From positions 47,156,497 through 47,220,496 of the forward strand of contig JALGQZ010000002.1 in NCBI GenBank assembly GCA_023105745.1: a stretch of 64,000 nt of DNA, in the 5' to 3' direction. This document shows positions 61,250 to 64,000 of this stretch, one piece after another; position 1 is the stretch's first letter; the number at the start of each line of letters is the position of its first letter. The notes beneath the pieces are model-generated. The model searched no databases, was not told the DNA's origin, and saw only the letters and a list, made by a program, of their open reading frames with translations. The stretch comes from Austropuccinia psidii. Lineage: Eukaryota > Basidiomycota > Pucciniomycetes > Pucciniales > Sphaerophragmiaceae. The position numbers and the translations under genes were made by a program.

Positions 61250-63005
61250 TGTGTTCCTGAGAGGTATTTTCACATACCCAAAATACCACAAAGCCAGGAT
61301 CAAAATTCCTTATTTCTTATTTTTATAGAATAGTTTAGGATTAATAAAATAAATAAATCCAATGGTTTTTGAAGAAATTGAACAAATTGAGAAAAAATAG
61401 AAATTAGTAGTTTTACTAGGAAATTGAATATAATTTTGTTTGAAATTTGGAAAAAAAAATATTTTTGCAAAGAAGTATACATAATGTATTATATATCTTT
61501 TCCTTATCAAAAAAATTATTAGTTTCCCATTTGAATTCCCCTCAAATTTTACCTTGAAACCTTTTGATAAAATTTCTGTAGCTCAACACTAATTAAGATC
61601 AAAATGGACTTTGTGGACCTACAGTATGAAAATCTGGAGATCATCAAAATTCAATTTTATTGACACCACATGTGGTTGAACCATCATTCTTTTGGTTTGA
61701 AATGAAGTGTTGTGTGTATCTTAGAAATTATGAGTGATTGAATTATCTTCATGAAAGTTGTTGAAATGTGTAGATTTATTGAATGATTATATTTTAATTA
61801 AAAGCTGTGCAGTTTAGACTTACAGCTTTTTACTGAATAATTTTGATTCGATTACATATGTAAAGTGTCAATATGAGAGATGTTATAGGAAATAAATAAA
61901 TAACATTGTAAAGGTTTTTTTGTGAGGGGGAAAAGAAATCTTGGCTCAAATTGTTCCAGACTCCCCTCAAATACTTAACTATTTTTTTAAAATTATGATA
62001 TCAACACCAAAGGCTTCTTAGAATTCTGCCTTGGTATGGCTCACAGGGTCTGTTAATAGATTTATTATGTGATTTTGATACCAACCAGATCAGTTTGAGT
62101 TCTTTTCAAGTGGGTAAAGCTAGCCTTAGTGTACAAAAACTTCAAAAAAACAGTATTTAATTATTCAAAAGGCCTTTTCATAAGTTATGAGATTTTTTGA
62201 AAAATAAAACCCAAAAATTTCTGTACTAATGGAGCTTATAGGGCTAAAATTTCTAACCAATCAGCTGAAACCAGAAATTATTTGGTCCAAAACAGGGCTT
62301 AATGATGAAACAACTGAATTTTCTGTTTCCATTATTGTTTTCATGAATTTTTAGAAAACATTTCAATTTTGAAGGAAGAAAAGTTTAGGAAATGAAAGAA
62401 TTTTCTTTTAACATCATCTTCTCTATTCATGTAAGACTGCGTTTAATTTATTTTTTGTTTAATTAACTGTAAAATAAACAATAAAAGAGTGCTCTCAAAA
62501 TTATCAAATAATCTTAAGATTATTCACTGTTTTGAAAAACTATTTCAATCATTTATTTCACCTTTTATGTTCAGGTTCATCCTTGAACCATCACAAAAGT
62601 TAATTAAATCCTCTTTCATTACTATAGCCTTTGTCACTCTGTTTATGTATTCGATTTTATCATTTTTGGAGATCTTTCCTCTTTTATAATATTCTGAAAG
62701 ACTCCCTTCTAATATTAATTCCTTTCAGTAATTTGTGATATTAATCCAAAAGAATTATGCTTTTAGAAATTAGCTTTTAGCTTTAAATATCCTTTTAGAT
62801 TATTTTTGGATGAAATTCTAATTTTTGGTAGATTGATAAATCATTATAATATTATTATTTTTTAATTGTAATAAATTCAAAAAAACAATTTTGATATTTT
62901 TTCCAAACTCTCGAAATTAATGTTTAGATAAGTTCACCTTATACATATTTTTAGGACAGAAAAAATAGTTTATTTTTAATCAAATTTCCATATCTTCACC
63001 TTAAA
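61250..63005 (+). repeat. Full-length decayed solo LTR, sense orientation
   Basis: The start TGTGTTCCTGAGAGGTATTT...CACATACCCAAA matches the LTR start at 43891. The middle, CACAGGGTCTGTTAATAGAT...GATACCAACCAG...GGGTAAAGCTAGCCTTA (62043-62135), matches the antisense LTR at 40724-40852. The end, AGGACAGAAAAAATAG...ATCAAATTTCCATATCTTCACCTTA, matches the LTR end near 39882-39945. The frames at 61300-61510 and 62489-62689 lie inside it and are not genes. No coding sequence follows and no TSD was read. Confidence 0.78.
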
Positions 63006-64000
63006 GTCTCACTAAACCAGGAAGCTCAATATAGTAACAAAATATCATATGAGAATTAAATTATCAAATAATAGCCTTTTTATGTTACAATCTGATAATA
63101 GAGAACTCCTAGATTCTTGGAGATAAAATATTTCAAAAGATATACCCAAGAAACTTTTTGATAAACTGAAACCAATTATTTAGCCTTTTGAATGGCCTAG
63201 AATAAGCTATATTATAAATTTTATTTAAATAAATCAAATTAATTTTCTGCGAAGAATATTTGAAAGTATTAATATGAACCTGAATATATACTTTATAGGT
63301 ACTGAAAATAAGTATCATTTGTAAGATAGTTCTTTAGACTTGTAATTAATTAAGTCAATATTTTCATGGCTAGTTGTCTTTTTTTCATCTACCAAAACTA
63401 ATATACTTCATTGTAATAAATGAAGCTATATTAACTCTCAAAACAGGTGAGTCTGAAGGAAATAGGAGCAATTTTCAATGGATTTTGTTATTAGAAATAT
63501 TCTTACTTCTCTCTCTAATTCAAAAATGAAAATTACACCATTCAAGGACCAATTTCAAGATATTTATATGGAAATAGGGATCATTATAATTTGAAATATT
63601 ATTCTCAAGTAATTATCCATTTTAATATTACCCAAGGCCTCAATTTCTTCAGCTTATGTTTCTTTTATTTATTAAATCTATTTAATACACTTCTTCATTT
63701 CAGTAATCAATTAAGTTCTCAGAAAAACTCTATGACTCTTAGATTTAATTCAGTTTTCAATTTAAATCAGTAAATATGGAATTGAATAATTTTAAATAAA
63801 GACTCAGATTCATGATAAACAGCTGGAAATATGTGTTTATGTAAATAAATCAACTTATATATTATTTTGGGAAAATTCTAATGTTAAAAGCTGAAAGTGA
63901 GAATTTCCAATTTGGATACAATCATTTAGGTTTTCTTCCTTTTCAAAATGAAATAACGAATTATTTAGAAATTGAATAAAAGTTCAAATTTTTCAACTCA
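63006..64000. other. AT-rich intergenic DNA, nothing recognised
   Basis: No supported feature up to the window end. Confidence 0.6.

Overview
This window looks like intergenic, transposon-packed DNA from a fungus with a large, very AT-rich genome. A rust (Pucciniales) is the best guess, and the Ty3/gypsy proteins resemble ones I associate with Austropuccinia (tentative, from memory of the family). The evidence is eukaryotic: long terminal repeats (LTRs) with TATA boxes and 5-bp target-site duplications (TSDs), a tRNA with an intron just 3' of the anticodon, spliceosomal introns in a Mutator-like transposase, and no operons or ribosome binding sites. I found no convincing host protein-coding gene.

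Layout. 1-240 is the 3' end of an old LTR. 241-5580 is featureless AT-rich DNA. 5580-5960 is a GC-richer island carrying a tRNA-Pro(AGG) gene. 6585-6886 is a dead Tc1/mariner transposase fragment. 7335-11626 is a complete Mutator-like element (MULE) with short terminal inverted repeats (TIRs), a perfect 8-bp TSD, and a broken multi-exon gene joining a zinc-finger/MULE transposase to a C-terminal OTU-type cysteine protease domain. 14025-24705 is a young, full-length Ty3/gypsy chromovirus with 2025-bp LTRs, a 5-bp TSD, a primer binding site (PBS) that fits the tRNA-Pro at 5.9 kb, and a gag-pol polyprotein broken by one stop and one frameshift. 24.7-35.3 kb is mostly empty, with two tRNA-like relics and one copy of a roughly 0.9-kb repeat.

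35338-38030 is an old antisense LTR into which a 547-bp non-autonomous MULE-type element has inserted, also with an 8-bp TSD. A second copy of the 0.9-kb repeat follows. 39616-45798 is an older 5'-truncated gypsy element, itself split by a 1304-bp antisense solo LTR with a 5-bp TSD. 47.6-48.6 kb holds a hairpin-forming tandem repeat, a GC-rich island with two hairpins sharing a loop sequence, and a 12-bp microsatellite. 61250-63005 is another full-length but decayed LTR. By my boundaries roughly 45% of the window is recognisable mobile DNA, in nested layers.

Linking themes: (1) the tRNA-Pro and the gypsy PBS are complementary over 12 bases; (2) the autonomous MULE and the small element at 35.4 kb share terminal motifs and TSD length; (3) a short interspersed family with a palindromic core occurs seven times in both orientations; (4) the young gypsy element has an out-of-frame ORF overlapping the start of gag, with splice-like signals that would switch between the two frames. 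All functional statements come from reading motifs by eye; no database search was possible.
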